From positions 48,689 to 112,688 of the forward strand of contig JBQDYD010000007.1 in assembly GCA_051967755.1 (NCBI GenBank): a stretch of 64,000 nucleotides of DNA, given 5' to 3'. The position numbers and the translations under genes were made by a program. Positions 8,633-17,687 of the stretch are shown here, one piece after another. Within the stretch, counting starts at the first letter, position 1. Every line of letters starts with the position of its first letter. The stretch is from UBA1672 sp051967755 (GTDB lineage Bacteria; Pseudomonadota; Alphaproteobacteria; Micavibrionales; Micavibrionaceae). The notes beneath the pieces are model-generated. The model made no database searches and was not told where the DNA came from. It was given only the letters and a program-made list of their open reading frames with translations.

Positions 8633-8690
8633 ATAAACGTTACAAAATCTTGCAAAAGCAGCGCCCCACTTGAAAAAGGGGCGTTTTTTT
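8618..8690 (+). promoter_or_regulatory. Transcription attenuator of the ilv operon
   Basis: Two mutually exclusive structures are visible. The terminator stem is CGCCCC (8662-8667) with GGGGCG (8678-8683), followed by T7 (8684-8690). The competing antiterminator pairs GGGGTGC (8618-8624, at the end of the leader reading frame) with GCGCCCC (8661-8667), using one G·U pair, and so removes the 5' arm of the terminator. This is the standard logic of amino-acid attenuation; ilvB starts 70 bases downstream. Confidence 0.85.
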
Positions 8691-8759
8691 ATGCGTAAAA
8701 CACTAAACAAACACGGAAAATTAAGTTAGATTACCAACCGAAGAAATAGGAACGAAGCA

Positions 8760-10574
8760 ATGAGCAGCACAAAAGCAAAGAAAGGCGAAACCATCATCGC
8801 CAAAATAAAACCGTCAAAGAAGACGAAAAAGAATGATATGACCGGCGCGGAAATGGTGATCGAAGCCCTAATTGAACAAGGCGTCGATACAATTTTCGGA
8901 TATCCGGGTGGTGCTGTTCTGCCGATTTATGATGAAATTTTCAAAACCGATAAGATCAAACATGTTCTTGTACGCCAAGAAGGCGGCGCGGTTCACGCGG
9001 CTGAAGGCTATGCCAGATCAACAGGTAAGGTTGGCTGCGCGCTTGTGACATCAGGCCCGGGCGCAACAAACGCGGTAACGGGTTTGGCCGATGCGATGCT
9101 CGACTCTATTCCCCTTGTTTTAATCACAGGTCAGGTTCCGACCTTCTTGATCGGAACAGATGCATTTCAGGAGGCCGACACGGTTGGTATCACGCGCCCC
9201 TGTACCAAGCATAACTTCCTGGTGAAAGACCAAAATGACCTTGCCAGCGCCGTGCACGAAGCGTTCCACGTTGCACGTTCAGGCAGACCGGGCCCTGTCG
9301 TGATCGACATTCCGAAGGATATTCAATTTGCCGAAGGCGAATATGTAACGGCCGAAAAAGCCAAAATGCACACCCATTATCAACCTGACATTGACCCGGA
9401 AATGGATGCAATCGAAGAAGCCGTGGAATTGATGGCCAGTGCGAAGCGCCCTGTATTTTACACAGGCGGCGGGGTTATTAACTCTGGCCCGAATACAAGC
9501 GTTTTGTTACGTGAGCTTGTTCAAAAAACAGGGTTTCCGATTACATCCACATTAATGGGGCTTGGTGCCTACCCTGCCAGTGATAAGCAATGGCTGGGGA
9601 TGCTTGGCATGCACGGCACATACGAAGCCAACTGGACGATGCATGATTGTGATGTGATGATCTGTATCGGCGCGCGCTTTGATGACCGCGTGACAGGCCG
9701 CCTTGATAAGTTTTCACCGAATTCAAAGAAGATCCATATTGATATCGATGCAAGCTCTATTAACAAAAACGTTCCCGTTGATGTTGCGATTATCTCTGAT
9801 GCGGAGCGCGCTATCCGCGCTATGCTGGATGTATGGGACAAGCGTGGCTTTAAGGCCGACCAAAGCGCCCTGAAAGATTGGTGGAGCAAGATTGAAACAT
9901 GGCGTGCGAAGAACTGCCTTGCCTATAAGAAAGATGACAAAATCATCAAACCACAATACGCGCTTGAGCGTTTGCGTCACTTCATTGAAAAAGATGAGCG
10001 AGACACGTATATCACGACAGAGGTCGGCCAGCATCAAATGTGGGCGGCGCAGTTCCTTGGCTTTGATCACCCCAACAGATGGATGACATCGGGCGGTCTC
10101 GGCACAATGGGCTATGGCCTGCCTGCCGCGATTGGGGCGCAAATGGCGCATAAGGAAGGCTTGGTGATTGATGTTGCGGGTGAAGCATCGATTTTGATGA
10201 ATATTCAGGAAATGAGCACGGCCGTACAATACCGCCTGCCCGTTAAGATTTTCATCCTGAACAACCAGTGGATGGGTATGGTACGCCAGTGGCAGGAATT
10301 GCTACATGGAGAGCGTTACTCCGAGAGTTACACCGAAAGTCTGCCTGATTTTGTGGCCTTGGCTGAGGCGTATGGCGGTATCGGCCTTCGTGCGCAAACA
10401 GTGGACGAACTGGACGACGTTATTCAGGAAATGATGACAACAGACCGCGTGACCATCGTTGATGTATGCGTTGATCAAAAGGAAAATTGCTTCCCGATGA
10501 TCCCGTCAGGAAAGGCACATAATGAAATGATCCTCTCCCCTGATGCTGCCCAGTTTGATAAGAGCCTTGTGTAA
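8760..10574 (+). CDS. ilvB: Acetolactate synthase, large (catalytic) subunit
   Basis: Condenses pyruvate with pyruvate or 2-ketobutyrate, the first common step of Val/Leu/Ile synthesis, using thiamine diphosphate. The 604 residues include an unusual Lys-rich N-terminal extension (residues 2-22), the TPP N-domain with the catalytic Glu in VRQEGGAVHAAEGYAR, the central FAD-binding domain, and the C-terminal TPP domain (GDG-type motif appearing as VAGEASILMNIQE, so GE replaces GD, with the Asn of NNQWMGMV after it). AGGA precedes the ATG. Controlled by the upstream attenuator. Confidence 0.96.
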   Translation: MSSTKAKKGETIIAKIKPSKKTKKNDMTGAEMVIEALIEQGVDTIFGYPGGAVLPIYDEIFKTDKIKHVLVRQEGGAVHAAEGYARSTGKVGCALVTSGPGATNAVTGLADAMLDSIPLVLITGQVPTFLIGTDAFQEADTVGITRPCTKHNFLVKDQNDLASAVHEAFHVARSGRPGPVVIDIPKDIQFAEGEYVTAEKAKMHTHYQPDIDPEMDAIEEAVELMASAKRPVFYTGGGVINSGPNTSVLLRELVQKTGFPITSTLMGLGAYPASDKQWLGMLGMHGTYEANWTMHDCDVMICIGARFDDRVTGRLDKFSPNSKKIHIDIDASSINKNVPVDVAIISDAERAIRAMLDVWDKRGFKADQSALKDWWSKIETWRAKNCLAYKKDDKIIKPQYALERLRHFIEKDERDTYITTEVGQHQMWAAQFLGFDHPNRWMTSGGLGTMGYGLPAAIGAQMAHKEGLVIDVAGEASILMNIQEMSTAVQYRLPVKIFILNNQWMGMVRQWQELLHGERYSESYTESLPDFVALAEAYGGIGLRAQTVDELDDVIQEMMTTDRVTIVDVCVDQKENCFPMIPSGKAHNEMILSPDAAQFDKSLV

Positions 10575-10579
10575 TAATT

Positions 10580-10819
10580 ATGAAGCTTGTCTTTGATCCA
10601 AGAAATAGTGTTGAGGCGCATGTCGTCTCTCACCTCTTGGAGCAAGCAGGCATACCAACCAGCATAAGCGGAGATTACCTATCTGGTGCGCGCGGCGAAA
10701 TGTTGGCAGAAGATCAAACACGCGTTTGGGTTATTCATGATGAAGATGAACAGCGCGCGCGTGCCTTAATCACTGAATGGAATACTTCGAAAAGGGGCGA
10801 TAATGAACGAACAGAATAA
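10580..10819 (+). CDS. DUF2007-family small protein
   Basis: A 79-residue protein matching the DUF2007 pattern: it begins KLVFDPRNSVEAHVVSHLLE, has the GIPTSISG strand and VWVIHDEDEQRARALI, a ferredoxin-like fold proposed to act in signalling. It starts 5 bases after ilvB and its last 17 bases overlap the next gene, so it is translationally embedded in the ilv operon. Its role there is unknown; a small regulatory or substrate-sensing role is only inference. Confidence 0.8.
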   Translation: MKLVFDPRNSVEAHVVSHLLEQAGIPTSISGDYLSGARGEMLAEDQTRVWVIHDEDEQRARALITEWNTSKRGDNERTE

Positions 10820-12416
10820 ATATTCGTTGCCAATATGCTATGCGGCATTCCTCGTCATATGTCTGGCACTACTGCCGTGGGCGGTGAATTTTTTCACATA
10901 TGCCACCAATGTTGATATTGCTTTTTTAACACTTTCTGCAGAGCGTTTACTCGCGGGTGAAGCGATGAGCCAAGCCTATTACGATACGAACCCCCCCTTA
11001 AGTATCATCGTCCAAATACCCGCAGTTCTATTGCACAAATGTGCAGGTATACCACTATACTACGCAACAACAATTTATATCTTTATTCTCTTAGGGTTAT
11101 CCCTATTTGCTACGAATGCGCTTCTAAAGAAAATAGACGGACTATCTACCACACAACGTTTTATCGTGCTGTGTATTTTTCTAATTATGAACACATTAAG
11201 TCCCGGCTATGACTTTGGTCAGAAAGACCATATTCTGGGGATGGCTTTATTCCCTCTCGTGCTTGCCCAGATATTAATTACGACACGTGTTGATTTTAAT
11301 AAAATCCTGATGTGGTGCACATTATTAGCGGGCAGCATACTGATACTTCTCAAACCCCATTATGGATTAATCCCTGCCGCTATATTTCTTCACCGCATCA
11401 TTTATCAAAAACGTATCACGGTGTTCAAGGATGTCGATTTTTTAACATTGGCGGGTATGGCCATCGGTTATATCGCCGCGGTATTTTTATTCTTCCCTGA
11501 CTTTATCAATGTCATTTTACCCGACATTGTAAAATATTATGCGTCTGACATCTCCCCTGCCGTTATTAAGGTTGGCGTCATTTTAATGATACAGGCCATC
11601 ATTCCGCTTGCCGTATGTCAGTTGTTTTTAAAAAAGGCACACCCGCTAATTTCCGTCTTTTCGGCGGTCGCAGTCCTTTGCTTAATTCCGTTCATTTTAC
11701 AGGGTAAAGGGTGGGCCTATCACGCAATTCCTGCGAACAGTTTTTTCTATTGTTCCGCCGGTTTATTTATTGCGCATCTATGCGCATTGGGATTAAAACA
11801 AATCCAAATAGAGAAATTCGCAACGATCGGCGGGTTCTTGGTTGTGATTGGTTTGCTCGCATGGCTTACGTCCCAATATTACGCAAAAGACCGAAGCGCC
11901 ATCCCAACACATGCATCTTACATGAACACGCATTTTGCCAAGCTTATTAATAGCTGTGAGGAGCCCTGCTCTTTTCTTGTTCTTCATGACATGATCAATA
12001 TATCGCAAGAGTTGTCCGTATATACAGGCGCACAACATGCCTCACGCTTTCCGACCTTGTGGTTCACCGCATCGCTGTTGAATGCACAACAAATATTAAA
12101 CGATGGTGGTAAAGCACGCCTTAATCAGGAAGAGATTGACACCGCGACAGAAAACTATACGAAAATGATCGCCGAGGACTTTGACAAATATGACCCGGAA
12201 TTTATCTTTATCGGCATTGTGCCAAACCCTGCAAAACAGGGCGAGATGTTCGATTACAAAGAGTATCTATTAGAAAAAAACCCTGATTTATTCCACCCCA
12301 TTTGGGATCGATATGAGCTTATACAAACGCTTGACGTTGACCGCTTGGAATATATGGAACGAAAAAAGCCCGGTGAGGACTTGATCACTTACAAGATATA
12401 CAAGAAAAAGAATTAG
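10803..12416 (+). CDS. Polytopic membrane protein, GT-C glycosyltransferase-like
   Basis: A 537-residue protein with about ten or eleven membrane helices and a soluble C-terminal domain (residues 390-537). The N-terminal loop contains NVDIAFLTLSAERLLAGEA followed by YDTNPPLS, with an Asp and a conserved-looking Asn-Pro-Pro, the layout of GT-C enzymes that use lipid-linked sugars. No close family is recognised. Its ATG overlaps the DUF2007 gene by 17 bases and it ends 19 bases before ilvN, so it lies within the ilv operon although no branched-chain function is evident. Confidence 0.75.
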   Translation: MNEQNKYSLPICYAAFLVICLALLPWAVNFFTYATNVDIAFLTLSAERLLAGEAMSQAYYDTNPPLSIIVQIPAVLLHKCAGIPLYYATTIYIFILLGLSLFATNALLKKIDGLSTTQRFIVLCIFLIMNTLSPGYDFGQKDHILGMALFPLVLAQILITTRVDFNKILMWCTLLAGSILILLKPHYGLIPAAIFLHRIIYQKRITVFKDVDFLTLAGMAIGYIAAVFLFFPDFINVILPDIVKYYASDISPAVIKVGVILMIQAIIPLAVCQLFLKKAHPLISVFSAVAVLCLIPFILQGKGWAYHAIPANSFFYCSAGLFIAHLCALGLKQIQIEKFATIGGFLVVIGLLAWLTSQYYAKDRSAIPTHASYMNTHFAKLINSCEEPCSFLVLHDMINISQELSVYTGAQHASRFPTLWFTASLLNAQQILNDGGKARLNQEEIDTATENYTKMIAEDFDKYDPEFIFIGIVPNPAKQGEMFDYKEYLLEKNPDLFHPIWDRYELIQTLDVDRLEYMERKKPGEDLITYKIYKKKN

Positions 12417-12435
12417 AGACAGAAAGGTATCCCCT

Positions 12436-13008
12436 ATGACCAACGTACAAAAGAGACGACGCAAAAAAAGCAAAAGCGTATATGCGCCCAACCCCGTTCT
12501 GGCGGCCGATGAGACGCATATTTTGGCCATTCTGGTGAATAACGAGCCCGGTGTTCTGGCGCGCGTTATCGGGTTATTCTCCGGGCGCGGTTATAACATC
12601 GAGAGCCTTACCGTAGCCGAGACAGATCATATCGAGCATCTATCACGCATTACAATTGTATGCCGCGGTACGCCAGATGTGATCACGCAGATCAAAACAC
12701 AGGTAGAACGCCTCGTCCCTGTTCTGGAGGTTTCAGACCTCTCCGTCGAGGGCGCACATGTAGAACGTGAACTGGCACTGGTGAAAGTCTCATGCACAGG
12801 TGAAAAACGCATTGAAGCCCTTAGAAGTGCGGACATCTTCCGCGCACGCGCCGTGGATAGCACCCTTGAGTCATTCGTATTTGAGATCACAGGAACATCT
12901 GAAAAGGTCAATGCATTCATCGATTTGATGATGCCGCTTGGCCTTGTTGATGTCAGCCGCACGGGCATCGCTGCAATATCACGCGGCAAAGACCCCATCG
13001 GCGCCTAA
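12436..13008 (+). CDS. ilvN: Acetolactate synthase, small (regulatory) subunit
   Basis: The regulatory subunit gives valine feedback and raises IlvB activity. The 190 residues start with a basic tail (KRRRKKSKS) followed by an ACT domain (HILAILVNNEPGVLARVIGL, RGYNIESLTV) and a second ACT-like domain ending near residue 185. AGAAAGG lies 10 bases before the ATG. Called ilvH in many alphaproteobacteria. The 110-base gap to ilvC suggests separate initiation of ilvC. Confidence 0.95.
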   Translation: MTNVQKRRRKKSKSVYAPNPVLAADETHILAILVNNEPGVLARVIGLFSGRGYNIESLTVAETDHIEHLSRITIVCRGTPDVITQIKTQVERLVPVLEVSDLSVEGAHVERELALVKVSCTGEKRIEALRSADIFRARAVDSTLESFVFEITGTSEKVNAFIDLMMPLGLVDVSRTGIAAISRGKDPIGA

Positions 13009-13118
13009 GAAAACCGTCATTTTTTGAGAGTTTCTTTATATCTTTTGCTTGATTCTTGGCGCAAAACCTTGTTTTATGCCAGTTCTTAACAGACAAAATT
13101 TTACAGAGGTATTATACC

Positions 13119-14186
13119 ATGGGACAAAGCACCGCAGCGCAGGATATTCCTGCAAACCAAACATCGCTGAATGTTTATTACGATAAAGACTGTAACCTTG
13201 ACCTGATCAAGGCGAAAAAAGTCGCGATTATCGGTTACGGCTCTCAGGGGCATGCACATGCACAAAACATCAAAGACAGCGGCGTTGAAACTGTGATTAT
13301 CGGTTTGCGTGACGGTTCTTCATCTGCGGCGAAAGCGCAAAACGCAGGGTTCGAAGTTATGTCTCCGGCCAAAGCTGCGGCGGAAGCAGACGTTGTTATG
13401 ATGCTTACACCTGATGAACATCAGGCAGACATCTATCGTGATGATCTGGAAGCCAACCTAAAAGACGGCGCAACATTAATGTTTGCCCACGGTTTGAACA
13501 TCCACTTTGGCCTCATCAAGCCACGTGCAGACCTTGACGTTATCATGGTTGCACCAAAGGGCCCCGGCCACACAGTGCGCGGTGAATACCAAAAAGGTGG
13601 TGGCGTTCCATGTTTGATCGCGGTTGCACAAGATGCGTCAGGTACTGCAAAAGACCTTGCCCTATCATATGCATCTGCAGTTGGCGGCGGTCGCTCTGGT
13701 ATCATTGAAACAACATTCAAAGATGAATGTGAAACTGACCTGTTCGGTGAGCAAGCTGTTCTTTGTGGCGGCGCATCTGAACTTGTTAAATGCGGATACG
13801 AAGTATTGGTCGAAGCGGGTTACCCACCTGAAATGGCATATTTCGAATGTTTGCACGAACTGAAATTGATCGTTGATTTGATGTATGAAGGCGGCCTTGC
13901 CAACATGCGTTACTCAATTTCAAACACAGCAGAATATGGTGACTATGTTTCCGGTCCGCGTGTGATCACACCTGAGACAAAAGAGGAAATGAAGCGCATT
14001 CTTGCAGACATTCAATCAGGTAAGTTCGTTGAAGGCTTCATGGGCGGAAACAAAGAAGGCCTTTCCAAGCTTGTTGAAATCCGTGAGCGCGAAGCACAGC
14101 ACCCAATCGAAGACACAGGTGCAAAACTTCGTGGCATGATGCCATGGATCGGCGCAAACAAACTTGTCGACAAAGAAAAGAACTAA
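13119..14186 (+). CDS. ilvC: Ketol-acid reductoisomerase, class I
   Basis: Isomerises and reduces acetolactate/acetohydroxybutyrate with NADPH and Mg2+. From ATG 13119 (AGAGGT eight bases upstream) it has 355 residues, the short class I form plus about 15 extra N-terminal residues. The Rossmann motif GYGSQGHAHAQN is at 39-50; metal-binding segments DLFGEQAVLCGG and the FECLHELKLI helix follow. An in-frame start at 13056 would add 21 residues lacking family similarity. A terminator follows. Confidence 0.95.
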   Translation: MGQSTAAQDIPANQTSLNVYYDKDCNLDLIKAKKVAIIGYGSQGHAHAQNIKDSGVETVIIGLRDGSSSAAKAQNAGFEVMSPAKAAAEADVVMMLTPDEHQADIYRDDLEANLKDGATLMFAHGLNIHFGLIKPRADLDVIMVAPKGPGHTVRGEYQKGGGVPCLIAVAQDASGTAKDLALSYASAVGGGRSGIIETTFKDECETDLFGEQAVLCGGASELVKCGYEVLVEAGYPPEMAYFECLHELKLIVDLMYEGGLANMRYSISNTAEYGDYVSGPRVITPETKEEMKRILADIQSGKFVEGFMGGNKEGLSKLVEIREREAQHPIEDTGAKLRGMMPWIGANKLVDKEKN

Positions 14187-14215
14187 GACACTGTCTTTAA
14201 ATGAATTATCAGAAA

Positions 14216-14242
14216 GGGTCCGCGGATTGCGGGCTCTTTTTT
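14216..14242 (+). terminator. Rho-independent terminator after ilvC
   Basis: The stem GGGTCCGC (14216-14223) pairs with GCGGGCTC (14229-14236), with two G·T pairs and a 5-base loop, followed by T6. It closes the ilv operon. Confidence 0.85.
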
Positions 14243-14298
14243 ATGGAAAAATTAACATCATAAATGGTACAATCTAAAAAAAATAAAAAGGGTGTGTA

Positions 14299-15885
14299 AT
14301 GGGCAATCCAGAAGTCAGCGGCATTGAAACCCGCAAGCCGGAAGAAATTTACGTCGGAAAAGCAGGCTATGAGCTGATGCTGAGCGAAATCCGCGAATCC
14401 CTATATGAACAAATTCCCGATGCACGCGGATCAATTGAGATTTTCAATCATGTCGCCGATCCTGATACAGAAATTCAACGCATCGCAAGCAGCCTGAGAC
14501 TATCCACCGAAGACCTGTACAAAGCCTTTGACTATGATGATTACGACAGTTTTAAATCAGATTTAAACGGGCAAATGATCCATACAACACTTGATGACGG
14601 ACGATATATCGCGATCTCCGCTGCGTGGGATCCGGATTACCGCTACAGCGATCTGGATGACATTACCTTTGACGATATTCACACCTATGCGCGCATCATC
14701 ACACATGAAACACTGCATGCCCTAGACCCGTATATACAGGAACATGATGCAGAATATCATGGCCCAAGCGGTTGGATCATTGCAGGACTAACCAACAGCA
14801 GAGCACACGAAATGTTTGCAGATGTCGGGGCACAAGATTTATTGCTTCGTAACGGGGATACGCCCGAGGCTACGCAAGGGCTTATTGTTTCCTACGATTC
14901 AGAAGCCAGCACTCGCGAAAATCCACGATACGATAATGGCCCTTTTATACAGGCTGTTTTAGATGATCATCCGCAAGGCAAAGGTTTAACAAGCTTTCGC
15001 CTCGAAGGATGGGAAGAGACAATTCATAAAGTTTCCGCCCTTCGTGAAAACGGCCCTGTTGAAATTTCTATCGGCTCAACCCTTCGTGCGCATGCACAGA
15101 ATGCCGCATTTCGTGAACAAAAAGAGCGTACGTTAGATGATTTAAAAGAAACGATAGCCCCTTTCAAAGAGATGCTTACCGAAGAATTCGGAGTCACAAA
15201 TTACGATAAGTTTATAGAAAACTTATACGATGATATGGATTTTCAAAGATGGGCAAACAGGGACGAGAATAGCCTCTATTCCGGGCCACATCTAATTTTA
15301 CTCCAGTCCGTGTATGATGCAAAAGTGAATACAGCCGAATGGATGGAAGAGAATAAAGATATATTCCCTGACGCAGCTCGCGTCGCCGCCGCGATAAGGC
15401 ACCTGACAAGATCGCCCGAAGACGCGGATGCGCAATATATCTCTGTTGGCCCTCAGCCAACATCAGAATTGACCAATGACATGCTGATGGCGCGGAGCTG
15501 GCTGAAATATCAGGAAACACAAGATGAATTATATTCAGAAGCCGCACTTGAGTATGGCTCTACTATGGAATTATATGAGCATCAAGTTCATAAAAACAGT
15601 GGCACCACAGGCAGCGCACAAGTTTTGGACAGAAGAGATATAATCGAACAATTATTTCAGAGTAATCCGCAACTTCCGCAAGCATTAGCTCAGGGCATCC
15701 CCCTTAAGGACATTGTGAATGTAGATTTCGGTGATCCTGACGATTATCAAGATGATACATATACACTTGCCGAGAACTTTGATGATGTGGTGAATCGCCA
15801 CAATAATGCGGCCAATGATACAGAGCCTAATGCGGCAGATAGTCCTATCCTAACCACACCTATAACGCCGGCGACCATTAAATAA
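14299..15885 (+). CDS. Large acidic protein with HExxH zinc-protease-like motif
   Basis: No family recognised. The 528 residues contain ITHETLHALDPY, an HExxH signature (His136, Glu137, His140), and 30 residues later RAHEMFADVGAQD, whose Glu/Asp could supply the third metal ligand. This suggests a metallopeptidase-like fold, but that is inference. No signal peptide or membrane helix; the C-terminal 40 residues are Asp/Asn/Pro/Thr-rich and look disordered. AAAGGGTG precedes the ATG. It is convergent, with 11 bases between stops, to a degenerate subtilase. Confidence 0.7.
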   Translation: MGNPEVSGIETRKPEEIYVGKAGYELMLSEIRESLYEQIPDARGSIEIFNHVADPDTEIQRIASSLRLSTEDLYKAFDYDDYDSFKSDLNGQMIHTTLDDGRYIAISAAWDPDYRYSDLDDITFDDIHTYARIITHETLHALDPYIQEHDAEYHGPSGWIIAGLTNSRAHEMFADVGAQDLLLRNGDTPEATQGLIVSYDSEASTRENPRYDNGPFIQAVLDDHPQGKGLTSFRLEGWEETIHKVSALRENGPVEISIGSTLRAHAQNAAFREQKERTLDDLKETIAPFKEMLTEEFGVTNYDKFIENLYDDMDFQRWANRDENSLYSGPHLILLQSVYDAKVNTAEWMEENKDIFPDAARVAAAIRHLTRSPEDADAQYISVGPQPTSELTNDMLMARSWLKYQETQDELYSEAALEYGSTMELYEHQVHKNSGTTGSAQVLDRRDIIEQLFQSNPQLPQALAQGIPLKDIVNVDFGDPDDYQDDTYTLAENFDDVVNRHNNAANDTEPNAADSPILTTPITPATIK

Positions 15886-15896
15886 TAAATCGGAAG

Positions 15897-17564
15897 TTAC
15901 GGTCCCTTAATTGGGGTGGCTTCTGATCCACTTACTGCAGGAACGATATCAGGAACAACCTCAACCTCTGGTGCCGCATCAGGCTTAGGCGCCATTTCAG
16001 CAGCCAAAGTCTTGCTGTAATCCATCATTTGATCCATCAGACCGCCTTCATTGTACCCATAGACGGTCAACTGCGCGCCCTGATGCGTTGCGTCATTACC
16101 ATTATGCAGCCTGACACTCCAATCCTTACCGCCGGGCATCGTCTCACCAAAATCTTTCTCAATACGTGCCCAGCCATGGAACGTGCCCCTGGTGTTTGCC
16201 TCTTGCAACCTGACAACGGTAACATCACCTTGCCCTGCTTTATCGATAAGCGCATGATGCGGCACCGTTCCGTCAACGTCATAGTCTATATCCAAACGCA
16301 TACGATCAACGACCACATCCTGACCTCTTGATGTTGGGTTTCCCAAAGTGACGTCCTTGTCACCACGTAACCCTTCTTTTATATCCGCACTCATAACAAC
16401 GGTTACAGACTCTCTGTCAATATCAGGGTCACTACCGATTTTATTATATGCTTCATCAATTAAGCTTCTGAACATGTCAGGATTAAACATGCCGTGACCG
16501 CCACCTGAAACAAATTCATGACCGTCAGCATTAACGTAAGATCCCATCGGCTCATCAACACCTTCTCGGGCACTGACATCGATGGTCGCCATCTTCGCGA
16601 GTGTTGTGATTTCATCTTTTGTTAAAATCGGCAAGTTCTGCTCTTCGCGCTCCCATTGTTCATACAGTGCGCCTGAGATATACCCAGCCTGTTCTGGCGC
16701 GGAAAATGACGTTCCGTTAATACCCGTAACATAGCCATTTTCATCGATGTCAGTATGCTCACGTAACTCAGCCATAACTTGTTCGTGAAGTGCTTCGGGG
16801 TTTTCCATGTAAGCCTGCACCTGCCCATCGACCCAAGCTATATCATCTGCATTGTTTTCATATTTTTCATGCAGAGCGTAGTAAATCTTTCCCACACCTT
16901 CATTGATGCTACCTTCGTCAAGCCCCTTATTCTGCTCCTTAAACAAATCAATACCGATTTGAACTTGCTTATCAATAACCCATTTACGCACCAAATCCTC
17001 GTGCCCCTCTAATGACGGGCTGGTGTCGTAATATTGATATGCCTCACCTCTGTTAAAAGGACTGTCAGAGCTCAAGGTCGGGTTTAGGCGACTACTATGC
17101 TTTTCGACAAAAGGCGCCCCGTTATTGTTATTCGCCTCACCAACAATCAAACTGTTTCGTGCAAAATCTGCAACTCTTGGCATTGCGACCTGATTTGATT
17201 CCCCCTCATTACCTGCAGCGACCACATAAACCGGCATATCTTCTTCGGCGAAACGTCTTTTATATTCATTGGTAAGCTCCCCCCCGGCGATACCACCACC
17301 AAATAAAATAGACCCCAGACCTACGCCTGAGCTCACCGAAACAGAGTCATATTCCTGTAAATGATCCAACGTTTCCATGGATTCAGGTACAATGGGACTT
17401 TCTTCAACCAAATCAACGGTAAGGGTGTCATTACCGGTAAAACGACGCAATGCATCCTGATGGATTTGACGCGCAACTTCATCATGCTGCCCATATAAAT
17501 GATATATGGACGTCTCTTTAACGCCTTCAAAATGCGCAAATTTTGGTTGATCCGGATCCGCCAT
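15897..17564 (-). CDS. Subtilase-like protein missing Asp/His motifs, P-like C-domain
   Basis: The 555 residues carry the oxyanion-hole motif VVAAGNEG (116-121) and the serine motif GTSFSAPEQAG (Ser286) of S8 peptidases, plus the SVSSGVG strand before them. Only about 75 residues precede that strand and none match the usual Asp (DTG) or His (HGTH) motifs. Residues of about 400-520 (DRMRLDIDYDV to GAQLTVYGYNE) resemble the proprotein-convertase P domain. An insertion separates the Asn and Ser motifs. No signal peptide. A stop codon lies five codons upstream of the ATG, so the frame is not simply mis-started. It is probably catalytically dead or uses rearranged residues. Confidence 0.75.
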   Translation of the reverse strand: MADPDQPKFAHFEGVKETSIYHLYGQHDEVARQIHQDALRRFTGNDTLTVDLVEESPIVPESMETLDHLQEYDSVSVSSGVGLGSILFGGGIAGGELTNEYKRRFAEEDMPVYVVAAGNEGESNQVAMPRVADFARNSLIVGEANNNNGAPFVEKHSSRLNPTLSSDSPFNRGEAYQYYDTSPSLEGHEDLVRKWVIDKQVQIGIDLFKEQNKGLDEGSINEGVGKIYYALHEKYENNADDIAWVDGQVQAYMENPEALHEQVMAELREHTDIDENGYVTGINGTSFSAPEQAGYISGALYEQWEREEQNLPILTKDEITTLAKMATIDVSAREGVDEPMGSYVNADGHEFVSGGGHGMFNPDMFRSLIDEAYNKIGSDPDIDRESVTVVMSADIKEGLRGDKDVTLGNPTSRGQDVVVDRMRLDIDYDVDGTVPHHALIDKAGQGDVTVVRLQEANTRGTFHGWARIEKDFGETMPGGKDWSVRLHNGNDATHQGAQLTVYGYNEGGLMDQMMDYSKTLAAEMAPKPDAAPEVEVVPDIVPAVSGSEATPIKGP

Positions 17565-17687
17565 TATTCTTTTATTTCACCCAAATTTATTTTTTATAAT
17601 CCTACCACAATATTATATTTATTCGCAAATGCTACGTTACATCACATCTGAAAGATGTTATCAGTTGGTGTAATTGAAAGAATAATA

